From: SAR324 cluster bacterium
GTDB lineage: Bacteria > SAR324 > JACQKK01
Direction of reading: 5' to 3'
DNA length: 13,794 nucleotides
NCBI GenBank assembly: GCA_022572825.1
Contig: JACZVE010000031.1
Span: 1 to 13,794 of the forward strand
Shown: positions 1 through 6,341 of the stretch, piece after piece
How positions within the stretch are numbered: position 1 is the first letter of the stretch
How the letters are laid out: each line of letters opens with the position of its first letter
Translations under genes and position numbers: made by a program
Notes under the pieces: model-generated
What the model was told of the DNA's origin: nothing
The model's database searches: none
What the model saw: the letters and a program-made list of their open reading frames with translations, nothing else

Positions 1-48
1 GCTGCCCCTCTGCGCGGTGTCTTGACGACAGGAGAGGGGCGACGCAGC
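1..48. repeat. Inverted repeat (hairpin 1) below pgl
   Basis: The arms GCCCCTCT (4-11) and AGAGGGGC (33-40) are perfect complements, and GCTG (1-4) can also pair with CAGC (45-48) across a small bulge. No T-run follows on either strand, so this is not a clear intrinsic terminator. The stem and the GGTGT in its loop recur in the hairpin at 79-126. It is cut by the window edge. Confidence 0.55.
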
Positions 49-78
49 CGCTGTATACCGGGAAACTGCCATCGGCAG

Positions 79-126
79 CTCCCCCTCTTCCGGTGTTCCG
101 TATAGACACCCGTCGGAGAGGGGGAG
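79..126. repeat. Inverted repeat (hairpin 2) below pgl
   Basis: The 10-bp arms CTCCCCCTCT (79-88) and AGAGGGGGAG (117-126) are perfect complements. Inside them GGTGT (92-96) can pair with ACACC (106-110), giving a long two-part hairpin. It lies about 100 bp past the pgl stop and could stabilise or end the zwf-opcA-pgl message, but there is no U-tract. It resembles hairpin 1 in stem and loop. Confidence 0.55.
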
Positions 127-149
127 AAACGCGAGCTAGTGAGCGTTTC
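126..149. repeat. Small hairpin downstream of pgl
   Basis: GAAACGC (126-132) and GCGTTTC (143-149) form a perfect 7-bp stem with a 10-nt loop. Read on the minus strand it is the first hairpin after the pgl stop, followed by TCCCCC rather than a T-run. It may be a weak terminator or mRNA end. I see no convincing gene in 1-223. Confidence 0.4.
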
Positions 150-223
150 ACAGGGCCTCAGGATGGCGACCATACCCCATTGAAAGTAAACAATGACGGA
201 GGATCGACGTAGGGGGTGAGGTT

Positions 224-952
224 TTACTCCCGCCGGCTGAGCTGCGCCGCGCCTGCCTCATCGAGCAGCAGGTTCACGTTGAGCCGCTCGTCGCGCAGAA
301 AAAACTGAGCCGGAAGCTGCTCCGGGTGCAAAGGACCTTCCAGCACCCGCCGCAGCACGTCGGCTTTGTCTCCTCCGGCGGCGAGGAACATCAGTTTGCG
401 GGCAGCGCGCAGGCAGGGCACCGTCAGCGTGATGCGCTCCATGGCCCCGTCCGGGGAGGGCGTGCTGACGCAGTACGCGTCGCTTTGGCGCAGGGCGGCC
501 ATGCCGGGAAACAGGGAGGCGGTGTGGCCGTCGCTCCCCACGCCGAGCAGCGCCACATGGATGTGACCCTCCGCCCCCAGCAGTTGGCGTACGGCATAGT
601 CGTAATTGTGGGCCGCCTGCGCCGGGTCGGCGTGCTCTCCTTCCATACGCAGGATTTCCGGCTGCTGGGAAATACCGGCCAGCAGCGTCTCGGCGGCCAT
701 GCGATAGTTCGACTGCTCGTGATCCGGCGGCACGCAGCGCTCGTCGCCGAACAGCAGCACCGCCTTGCTCCAGTCCAGCCGGGTGCGTTGTGCCCACATC
801 GTGTAGACGGCGCGGGGCGTGGAGCCACCGGCCAGGGAGAGGACGAAGCGCCCGTACTGTTCGATGGCCTTGCCGCAGAGCACTTCCAGCACGTCCACAC
901 TGCGCTCGGCCAGTGCTTCGCTGTCCGGAGAGACGGAGATATAAAGGGTCAT
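224..952 (-). CDS. pgl: 6-phosphogluconolactonase
   Basis: Hydrolyses 6-phosphogluconolactone to 6-phosphogluconate, the second step of the oxidative pentose phosphate pathway, in the cytoplasm. The 242-residue product has the glucosamine-isomerase/lactonase fold signatures in order: LAGGSTPRAVY (about 40-50), the phosphate-binding region; FGDERCVPPDHEQSN (68-82); and LLGVGSDGHTASLFPG (135-150), which carries the conserved DGHTAS stretch. The length is usual for the family. I chose the ATG at 952 because it starts at the family N-terminus and overlaps the opcA stop in an ATGA; a longer in-frame reading upstream runs through opcA and adds a non-homologous Arg/Gly-rich extension. The ribosome site is weak (GGAG 11 nt upstream, or GGAA close to the start), so translation is probably coupled to opcA. 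It is the last recognisable gene of the operon; hairpins follow the stop. Confidence 0.96.
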   Translation of the reverse strand: MTLYISVSPDSEALAERSVDVLEVLCGKAIEQYGRFVLSLAGGSTPRAVYTMWAQRTRLDWSKAVLLFGDERCVPPDHEQSNYRMAAETLLAGISQQPEILRMEGEHADPAQAAHNYDYAVRQLLGAEGHIHVALLGVGSDGHTASLFPGMAALRQSDAYCVSTPSPDGAMERITLTVPCLRAARKLMFLAAGGDKADVLRRVLEGPLHPEQLPAQFFLRDERLNVNLLLDEAGAAQLSRRE

Positions 953-2145
953 GGGTTCCGCTGCTCCGATTTGACCCGCATTGCCGCGACCAGTTCCGCC
1001 CCCATCGCCAGTGCCTCGCCATAGACGGGATCGGTGCCTTTGCCGCCCAGGGCCCGCACCACCAGCTCGGGCTCGTCGGCCTCCCGCAGGGCGACGCTGG
1101 GCCGGTCGTGGTCGGGGCCTTTCATGGCCATGTGCTCCGGGTCCACATCTGTGAGGGAAAAGGTATCGCCCGCGGCCTGGATCTCGATGCGGAAGATTCC
1201 GTCCATGCCTCCATACCCTTCCCGCACCTGGAAATCCACGGAGAGAGCCTTCTTGCCGTCCGCGGCCTGCCAGCGGTACGCATCCCCGCCCTCGCCGGGC
1301 TCCAACGCGCGCACCTCTCGGTAGCCGCAGCGCGACAGCAGCCACCCCAACAGCAGCAGCCCTGTGTTGCGCCCCTCGGCGCTCCCGTCGATGACGATGT
1401 GCTCCATTCGCGCCAGTTGCTCGGCGCGCCCCGGGGGATCGAAGAAATCGGCGAGCAGGTGGCGCAGCGGATTGAGACGCAGCCAGCCCAGATCCACCAC
1501 CTTGCCGGGGTTGGCATCGAGAAGACCTTTGACGGCACTCAGTGAGGCGGGATCGGTCGATTGCTGGTTGTCGATGATGATGCGGTCGCTCAGCTCAAGC
1601 AACTCACTCAGCACGCGCCCCTCGGGCTGCATGTCATCGAGCCACAGCAGCGCCGTGGGCAGGTCCGGTACCAGCAGCGCGCGCACCAGCGCCGGGAAAT
1701 GCGAGTGGCCCTTCTTCCCATAGCCCGCCAGGTGGATTTCCTCGCAGCAGACCATCCGCGCGCCCCCGGAGGTGTTCACGCAGCACGTGTTGACCCAGGC
1801 CTCCACCTCCTTGCCGGCCTCCTGCGCTTCCGCAGCGCGCCGCTGCTCCAGGTGGATCACGCGCGCGGGTAGGGAAAGCGTCACCTGTTGCAACAGGTCT
1901 TGAATGCGGTGTGCTTCGCCGCCGGAATCCCGCCGTCGCGGGTGGGGATTGCCGTGAAACGCCACCAGGTTCCACAGGCAGGCTAACGACACCGCCTGGC
2001 TCTCGGACTGCTGCTGCTGCTCGGAAGCCTTGCGCCACAGACCCGACAGGGCGTTTTGCACCTCAGCGATGCCGATCGCTTCGCTTTCGCCGAGGACGAC
2101 CATCTCCCCGGACGGGTAGTCCTTGCGGTGTACCCTAAGCGTCAT
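949..2145 (-). CDS. opcA: Glucose-6-phosphate dehydrogenase assembly protein OpcA
   Basis: OpcA is not an enzyme. In cyanobacteria it promotes oligomerisation and redox-linked activation of glucose-6-phosphate dehydrogenase. The 398-residue product matches the family: CCEEIHL (133-139), VPDLPTALLW (159-168) and DLGWLRLNPLRHLLADFFD (218-236) are the most recognisable blocks, followed by a variable C-terminal half. Cysteines at 121, 122, 133 and 134 are clustered, and whether they serve redox control is unknown. The start at 2145 is preceded by GGAGG five bases away, inside the end of zwf, and overlaps the zwf TGA by four bases. The stop overlaps the pgl start in the same way, so all three genes should be made from one mRNA in fixed ratio. 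The family call is secure; the activation role here is inferred from relatives. Confidence 0.93.
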   Translation of the reverse strand: MTLRVHRKDYPSGEMVVLGESEAIGIAEVQNALSGLWRKASEQQQQSESQAVSLACLWNLVAFHGNPHPRRRDSGGEAHRIQDLLQQVTLSLPARVIHLEQRRAAEAQEAGKEVEAWVNTCCVNTSGGARMVCCEEIHLAGYGKKGHSHFPALVRALLVPDLPTALLWLDDMQPEGRVLSELLELSDRIIIDNQQSTDPASLSAVKGLLDANPGKVVDLGWLRLNPLRHLLADFFDPPGRAEQLARMEHIVIDGSAEGRNTGLLLLGWLLSRCGYREVRALEPGEGGDAYRWQAADGKKALSVDFQVREGYGGMDGIFRIEIQAAGDTFSLTDVDPEHMAMKGPDHDRPSVALREADEPELVVRALGGKGTDPVYGEALAMGAELVAAMRVKSEQRNP

Positions 2146-3665
2146 GGCTTCCTCCATTCGGAGGCGCGGGTGGCCGGCAGGGCCTCGGCCTCGCGCGGTC
2201 CCCAGGTGCCCGCCGGGTGCTCGGGGATTTTCCGCAGGTTCTGCTCGGCCCACATCTGGTGGACACCAGTGATGAACTTCCAGGAGACCTCGGTCTCGTC
2301 GTCCCGGATGAACAATGTGCTGTCACCCAGCATGGCGTCCAAAATCAGCCGCTCATAGGCCTCCGGCGGCTCCTTGCCGAAGGAGGTTCCGTAGCGGAAC
2401 TCCATATTCACCGGAGCGACATCCATGGAGGGCCCGGGGACCTTCGAGCCGAAATGGAGTATAATTCCCTCGTCGGGTTGAATGCGGATGGTAAGCACAT
2501 TGGCCACCTCGCTCGCCCCCTGATTCTGCCCGAACAACGCGTAGGGGGCGTTGCGGAATTTGATGGAGATGTCGGTGACCTTTTTCGGCATGCGCTTGGC
2601 GGCGCGGACGAAGAAGGGGACGTTGCCCCAGCGCCAGTTGTCCACCATCAGCCGCAGCGCCACATAGGTTTCCGTGGTGGAGTCCGGGTTCACGCCCGGC
2701 TCCTGACGGTAGCCGGGCACCGATTCCCCCATTACCTGGCCCGCCCCGTATTGCCCCCGCACCACGTACTTGTCGAATTGGTCCGCCGGGATGGGCCGCA
2801 GCGAGCGGAGGAACTTCACCTTCTCGTCGCGGATGGCACTGGAGTCGAGCGAAACGGGCGGCTCCATCCCCACCAGGCAAAGCAACTGGTAGAGGTGATT
2901 CTGCACCATGTCCCGCAGGATGCCCGCCTCCTCGAAGTACGCGCCGCGCCCCTCCATGCCGAGTGACTCGGCGGAGGTAATCTGCACGTGGTGGATGTGG
3001 TACTGGTTCCAGATCGGCTCGAACAGCCCGTTGGCAAAGCGGAAGGTCAGCATGTTCTGCACCGTCTCTTTGCCCAGGTAATGATCGATCCGGTAGATCT
3101 GTGTCTCGCGAAACACCTGCTTGAGCTGGCGGTTGAGCGTCTGGGCCGATTGCAGGTCATGCCCGAAGGGCTTTTCCACGATGATGCGGCTCCACGGCTG
3201 GTGCTGGCGGGAGACAAGGCCCACTTTGCCCAGGTTTTCCACGATGAGGGGAAACACCGAGGGGGGTGTGGAGAAATAGAACAGCCGGTTGGCGGGAATG
3301 CCGAACTGCCCGTCGATCTCCTCGAGCCGGGTTTTCAGGGTCTTGAACGCCTCCAGATCGTCGAATTCGGCGGGAAGATAGAAGATACATCGTCCGAATT
3401 CCGCCCACACGCTGTCCTCTACCGGCCTGCGCCGGGCGTAGCGATGGCAGCCCTCCCGCATATTCTCGCGGAACTTTTCCACGGTGTAATCCTGGCGGGC
3501 CACACCCATCACGGCGAAGTTGGCGGGTAGCAGCCGTTCGCGGGTCAGGGAGTACAGCGCCGGCAGCAGCTTGCGCTTGGTGAGGTCACCGGACGCCCCG
3601 AAAATCACCATCACGTGGGGCTCCGGTACGCGTTCCTGGGACAGCCCTTCTCTCAGCGGATTCAT
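2142..3665 (-). CDS. zwf: Glucose-6-phosphate 1-dehydrogenase
   Basis: Oxidises glucose-6-phosphate to 6-phosphogluconolactone with reduction of NADP (or NAD), the committed step of the oxidative pentose phosphate pathway, in the cytoplasm. The 507-residue length is typical. The N-terminal Rossmann domain has the nucleotide-binding GASGDLTKRKL (23-33) and EKPFG (164-168). The substrate-binding and catalytic signature RIDHYLGKE is at 192-200, with the conserved region ending in RDMVQNH (251-257) after it; the rest is the C-terminal dimerisation domain. Start: ATG at 3665 with GGAG (3673-3670) four bases upstream. It is the first gene of the zwf-opcA-pgl operon, read divergently from the flagellin at 4112. 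A candidate promoter lies about 55 bp upstream of the start. Confidence 0.98.
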   Translation of the reverse strand: MNPLREGLSQERVPEPHVMVIFGASGDLTKRKLLPALYSLTRERLLPANFAVMGVARQDYTVEKFRENMREGCHRYARRRPVEDSVWAEFGRCIFYLPAEFDDLEAFKTLKTRLEEIDGQFGIPANRLFYFSTPPSVFPLIVENLGKVGLVSRQHQPWSRIIVEKPFGHDLQSAQTLNRQLKQVFRETQIYRIDHYLGKETVQNMLTFRFANGLFEPIWNQYHIHHVQITSAESLGMEGRGAYFEEAGILRDMVQNHLYQLLCLVGMEPPVSLDSSAIRDEKVKFLRSLRPIPADQFDKYVVRGQYGAGQVMGESVPGYRQEPGVNPDSTTETYVALRLMVDNWRWGNVPFFVRAAKRMPKKVTDISIKFRNAPYALFGQNQGASEVANVLTIRIQPDEGIILHFGSKVPGPSMDVAPVNMEFRYGTSFGKEPPEAYERLILDAMLGDSTLFIRDDETEVSWKFITGVHQMWAEQNLRKIPEHPAGTWGPREAEALPATRASEWRKP

Positions 3666-3701
3666 GTCGCTCCGTACGGTATCGCCAGGGTGGGTTCGAT
3701 T

Positions 3702-3763
3702 GGCGCGGTCTTTTCCTGAATTAACGTCTTTTACCGTGGAACGTCAAAGGGAACGACCGCGCC
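3702..3763. repeat. Inverted repeat bracketing the zwf promoter region
   Basis: GGCGCGGTCTTTTCC (3702-3716) and the reverse complement of 3749-3763 (GGCGCGGTCGTTCCC) match at 13 of 15 positions, with the outer 9 bp perfect. The arms are 32 bp apart and enclose the candidate -10 and most of the -35 of zwf. This could be a pair of operator half-sites or a cruciform/hairpin. No regulator gene is next to it. Confidence 0.5.
3720..3747 (-). promoter_or_regulatory. Candidate sigma70-type promoter for zwf-opcA-pgl
   Basis: On the minus strand TTGACG (3747-3742) matches the -35 consensus at 5 of 6 positions. GTTAAT (3725-3720), 16 bp further on, matches the -10 at 4 of 6. It lies about 55 bp upstream of the zwf start in a locally AT-richer patch. 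The -10 is weak, so this is a candidate only. Confidence 0.35.
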
Positions 3764-3875
3764 GCCCCCGAAGTTTCCGCGCACCGCGGCTTGGCTGCCT
3801 GCGAGGGCGAGGGGCCGGGAGGGCCGACGCCCCGCAGCCGTTGCACGCAAACTCTCCCCAGGGATTCGCCCACGC

Positions 3876-3902
3876 TCAAGCTATTGCGCCCGGTGCCGAT
3901 AA
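3876..3902 (+). promoter_or_regulatory. Sigma28 (FliA) promoter P1 of the first flagellin
   Basis: TCAA (3876-3879), exactly 15 bp, then GCCGATAA (3895-3902). The known sigma28 consensus is TAAA-N15-GCCGATAA, so the -10 is perfect and the -35 has one change. It points at the flagellin start about 210 bp downstream, and shares most of its bases with P2 at 3988-4014. Confidence 0.72.
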
Positions 3903-3987
3903 GCCGAGACAGACAACAGGCCGCGGCGGCCGGCAAGCCGCAAAGGCGGCCCGTCCCGTGTGAAGGGCGCCGGCGAAGCAGGTTCAC

Positions 3988-4014
3988 TCAAGAATTTCGC
4001 CGAGGTGCCGACAA
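3988..4014 (+). promoter_or_regulatory. Sigma28 (FliA) promoter P2 of the first flagellin
   Basis: TCAA (3988-3991), exactly 15 bp, then GCCGACAA (4007-4014), a 7 of 8 match to the sigma28 -10. It has the same TCAA -35 variant as P1 and the same GGT just before the -10. The expected transcript would have a leader of about 90 nt before the ATG at 4112. Confidence 0.72.
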
Positions 4015-4033
4015 GGCAATTGTTGGGGGCTTC

Positions 4034-4093
4034 TCGGAAAAGGATTTCCGATACCGGCCCCGTGGACAGGGACGGCGTTGATCCCGGCGTCCC
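4034..4093 (+). promoter_or_regulatory. Two hairpins in the flagellin mRNA leader
   Basis: TCGGAAA (4034-4040) and TTTCCGA (4045-4051) form a 7-bp stem with an AGGA loop. GGGACG (4069-4074) and CGTCCC (4088-4093) form a second stem that ends just before the AAGGAG ribosome site (4100-4105). Both are downstream of P1 and P2, so they would be in the mRNA and could affect its stability or translation. The role is inferred. Confidence 0.4.
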
Positions 4094-4111
4094 ACCAGGA
4101 AGGAGACACCC

Positions 4112-5845
4112 ATGGCATTGCGGATCAATCACAACATTGCGGCGCTTAACGCCCTGCGCCATCTGAACCGCACCGACGACGAGCTGTCGAAGACACTGGA
4201 GCGCTTGTCGTCCGGGGAGCGGATCAACCGCGCGGCGGACGGGCCGGCCACCCTGGTCATCTCCGAGCAAATGCGCGCGCAGATCGCCTCCATCGGTCAG
4301 GCCATCCAAAACTCCGAAGCCTCCATCTCCATGGTCCAGACTGCCGAGGCGGCCCTGAACGAGGCGGCCAGTCTGCTGATCTCGATGCGCCAACTGGCCA
4401 TCCACGCCGCCAACGAGGGGGCCAACGACGACCAGATGCTGGCGGCAGACCAGTTCGAGATCGAAAACGCCCTGGATACCATCGACCGCATCGCCCGCAC
4501 CAGCCAGTTCGGCACGCGCATCCTGCTGGACGGGAGCAATGGCGCCAATGGCGTCGCCGTGGGCGAGGGCCTGTTCTTCGTCTCCGCTTCGCCCAACACG
4601 CGCAGCTCGCAGGCCGAGGGCTATGCGGTCAATATCACGCGCCCCGCCACGCGGGCGGAGAAGGTCGGGACGCGTCCTATCGATTTGGGCGATCTGCGGC
4701 CCACCGACGAGGATGCGCTGGTCAAGAGCTTCCGCCTGATGATTTCCGAAGGTGGCAAGAACATCTCGTTCGACATGGAAAACAACGAGGACGGCGAAGT
4801 GATCCGCAAGATCCTCGGCGAGATGGACCGCAGCCCCGAACAGTTCAACCGGGAACTGGTGGAACTCAATATCCGCCAGACGATTGCGGAGAATCTGAAG
4901 CGAAAAGCCGAAAGCACCGCCATGAACATCGAGGTCTTCCTGCAGGCGATGGAAGGTTCCTCGGGTCAGGTGCTGGTGGTGCGTCACCGCGAATTCGGCA
5001 GCGACCCTACCTTCTTCGTCGCCAGTACCGTGCCCGGTGTGCTCGCGATCGAAGCCAATCGATTCGAGGAAGCGCTCCCCGGACGCGACGTGGAAGGCAC
5101 CATCGACGGCAAGATCGCCGTCGGCGAGGGCGAATTCCTGATGGGGGCCGAGGCGACGGACGTGGAAGGAGTGAAGGTGCGGCACGATTCCGTGCGCTTC
5201 GTCAAACAGCGCCTTCCCAAGTTTATCGCCGAAGGCCCGCAGATCGTACCCAATCCCGCCATCGCGCAGATCAACGAGGGCACGCCGCCGGTGGAGGGCG
5301 CGCGCCTGCTTTCCAAGGAGGAGGACGGAGAGTTCGTCATCTTCACCTGGGAGGCTGCCGCGGACGTCTCGCGCGACATCGACGGGTTCGTCCATATCAC
5401 TCAGAACTCGCTGGCCTTTCAGGTGGGCCCCACGCGGGGGCAGCAGGTCAAGCTTTCCCTGATCGACGTCAAGACGAATCGTTTGGGCAGGGGCCTGGAC
5501 AATGAAAGCGGCTTTCAAAGCCTGAAGGAAATCAACGTGACGACCTCGCAGGGCGCGCAGGACGCGTTGCTGATTATCGACGATGGCATCACGCAGATAT
5601 CCCAATTGCGCGCTGATTTGGGCGCGTTCCAGAAGAACACCCTGCAGAGCAACACCAACAGCCTGCGCATTGCGCAGGAAAACCTGGTGTCCGCCGAATC
5701 GAGCCTGCGCGATACGGACATGGCCGCGGAGGTGAGCAGATTCACGCGCAACCAGATCATGTTCGCTTCCGGCATGGCGATGCTCGCGCAAGCCAACCAG
5801 ACGCCGCAGGCGGTGCTGCAACTGCTCACCGCCCGGCAGCAGTAA
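4112..5845 (+). CDS. fliC: Flagellin 1 (long form, with central insertions)
   Basis: Filament subunit exported through the flagellar type III system. The 577-residue product has the conserved N-terminal D0/D1 helices (about 1-142, with SEQMRAQI and LLDGSNG) and C-terminal D1/D0 helices (about 485-577, with RDTDMAAEVSRFTRNQIM and AMLAQANQTPQAVLQLL). Between them is a large variable region. GYAVNITRPAT (170-180), FGS (295-297) and GRDVEGTIDGKIAVGEGEFL (324-343) mark a module also seen in flagellin 2 and FliD. Compared with flagellin 2 there are about 40 extra, helix-like, charged residues near 235-280 and a further insertion near 361-428. The usual DDPAGL motif reads DGPATL (43-48). AAGGAG lies six bases before the ATG, and two sigma28 promoters lie upstream. 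The length is well above the common 270-500 residues. The family call is secure; the symbol is generic. Confidence 0.96.
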   Translation: MALRINHNIAALNALRHLNRTDDELSKTLERLSSGERINRAADGPATLVISEQMRAQIASIGQAIQNSEASISMVQTAEAALNEAASLLISMRQLAIHAANEGANDDQMLAADQFEIENALDTIDRIARTSQFGTRILLDGSNGANGVAVGEGLFFVSASPNTRSSQAEGYAVNITRPATRAEKVGTRPIDLGDLRPTDEDALVKSFRLMISEGGKNISFDMENNEDGEVIRKILGEMDRSPEQFNRELVELNIRQTIAENLKRKAESTAMNIEVFLQAMEGSSGQVLVVRHREFGSDPTFFVASTVPGVLAIEANRFEEALPGRDVEGTIDGKIAVGEGEFLMGAEATDVEGVKVRHDSVRFVKQRLPKFIAEGPQIVPNPAIAQINEGTPPVEGARLLSKEEDGEFVIFTWEAAADVSRDIDGFVHITQNSLAFQVGPTRGQQVKLSLIDVKTNRLGRGLDNESGFQSLKEINVTTSQGAQDALLIIDDGITQISQLRADLGAFQKNTLQSNTNSLRIAQENLVSAESSLRDTDMAAEVSRFTRNQIMFASGMAMLAQANQTPQAVLQLLTARQQ

Positions 5846-5852
5846 GCCGGCC

Positions 5853-5871
5853 GGCGCCCCACACGGGGGCC
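5853..5871 (+). terminator. Weak hairpin after flagellin 1
   Basis: GGC(G)CCCC (5853-5860) can pair with GGGGGCC (5865-5871) around an ACAC loop, eight bases after the stop codon. No T-run follows, so termination would be partial at best and some transcripts could read on into fliD. Confidence 0.25.
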
Positions 5872-5978
5872 ACGATCTGAATGGATAGGACAGCGCAGGA
5901 ATTGACGAACGCGCCGACAGGTGGGTCATGACTCGCGGCGCCTGGAACCTATCGCCTCAATGGTAAATGGAGTACATG

Positions 5979-6172
5979 CCCGACCCTCTCCTTCGGCTGC
6001 GCTCAGGACGGGCGAGACAGGCTCTCTCGTAGCCTTCCTCAGGGATTCGGGCGGGTTTAGCCTGTCCCGAGCTCCTCGAAGGGCCGCGTTCCTGAGGAGC
6101 GAGCCTGTCCTGAGCGGAGTGGAAGGGCGTAGCGAGCCTCTCGCCTGTCCTGAGCGCAGCCGAAGGAGAGGG
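5979..6172. repeat. Repeat element copy A with terminal inverted repeats
   Basis: A roughly 190-bp element in the flagellin-fliD gap. Its ends, 5984-6017 and 6139-6172, are inverted repeats matching at 33 of 34 positions. The interior is built from further copies of the same short motif (GCCTGTCCTGAGC and its reverse). The element occurs again in opposite orientation at 10676-10846: the block 6056-6104 matches the reverse complement of 10720-10768 at 47 of 49 positions. Reading frames across it give low-complexity Arg/Ser/Gly peptides and are not genes. It resembles the dispersed palindromic repeats common in environmental genomes. The rest of the 5846-6341 gap holds only a weak hairpin, a palindrome and the fliD ribosome site. 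Confidence 0.8.
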
Positions 6173-6281
6173 CGCAGCGCCCCTTGGGCGGGTGGAATGC
6201 TTCTTGAACACAGAAGGAAAACAGCTGTGCGGCGTACCGCAAAACCGAAAAACATAATGACATCAACTAGGTGGAAGCTCG

Positions 6282-6300
6282 CCGGGCAAATATTGCCCGG
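6282..6300. repeat. Perfect palindrome upstream of fliD
   Basis: CCGGGCAA (6282-6289) and TTGCCCGG (6293-6300) are perfect inverted arms separated by ATA. The site lies 41 bp before the fliD start. It could be an operator or an mRNA hairpin. A poor sigma28-like arrangement (TCAA at 6263-6266, 14 bp, then GCCGGGCA) overlaps it but does not convince. Confidence 0.5.
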
Positions 6301-6341
6301 ACGCTTCTGCACCTGATGCCGCACGCGACGGAGCTTGTTCC

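Noticed and set aside
3..212. A plus-strand frame open from the window edge to TAG at 210, about 70 codons, convergent to pgl.
   Set aside because: The predicted peptide is Pro/Arg/Gly-rich, matches nothing I know and overlaps two palindromes. It could be the end of a gene starting outside the window, but nothing supports it beyond the lack of stops.
953..1345. Upstream extension of pgl (to 373 residues) within opcA.
   Set aside because: The added residues are Arg/Gly-rich with no family similarity. The ATGA overlap at 952 and the family N-terminus fix the start at 952.
3881..5929. Very long minus-strand frame (682 codons) opposite flagellin 1.
   Set aside because: It is a shadow of the flagellin codon pattern in GC-rich DNA; the plus-strand flagellin is unambiguous. 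The same applies to the 545-codon frame opposite flagellin 2 and the 345-codon frame opposite fliD.
5921..6324. Open frames across the flagellin-fliD gap on both strands.
   Set aside because: Their peptides come from the repeat element and show the low-complexity Arg/Ser/Gly pattern typical of spurious calls over such repeats.
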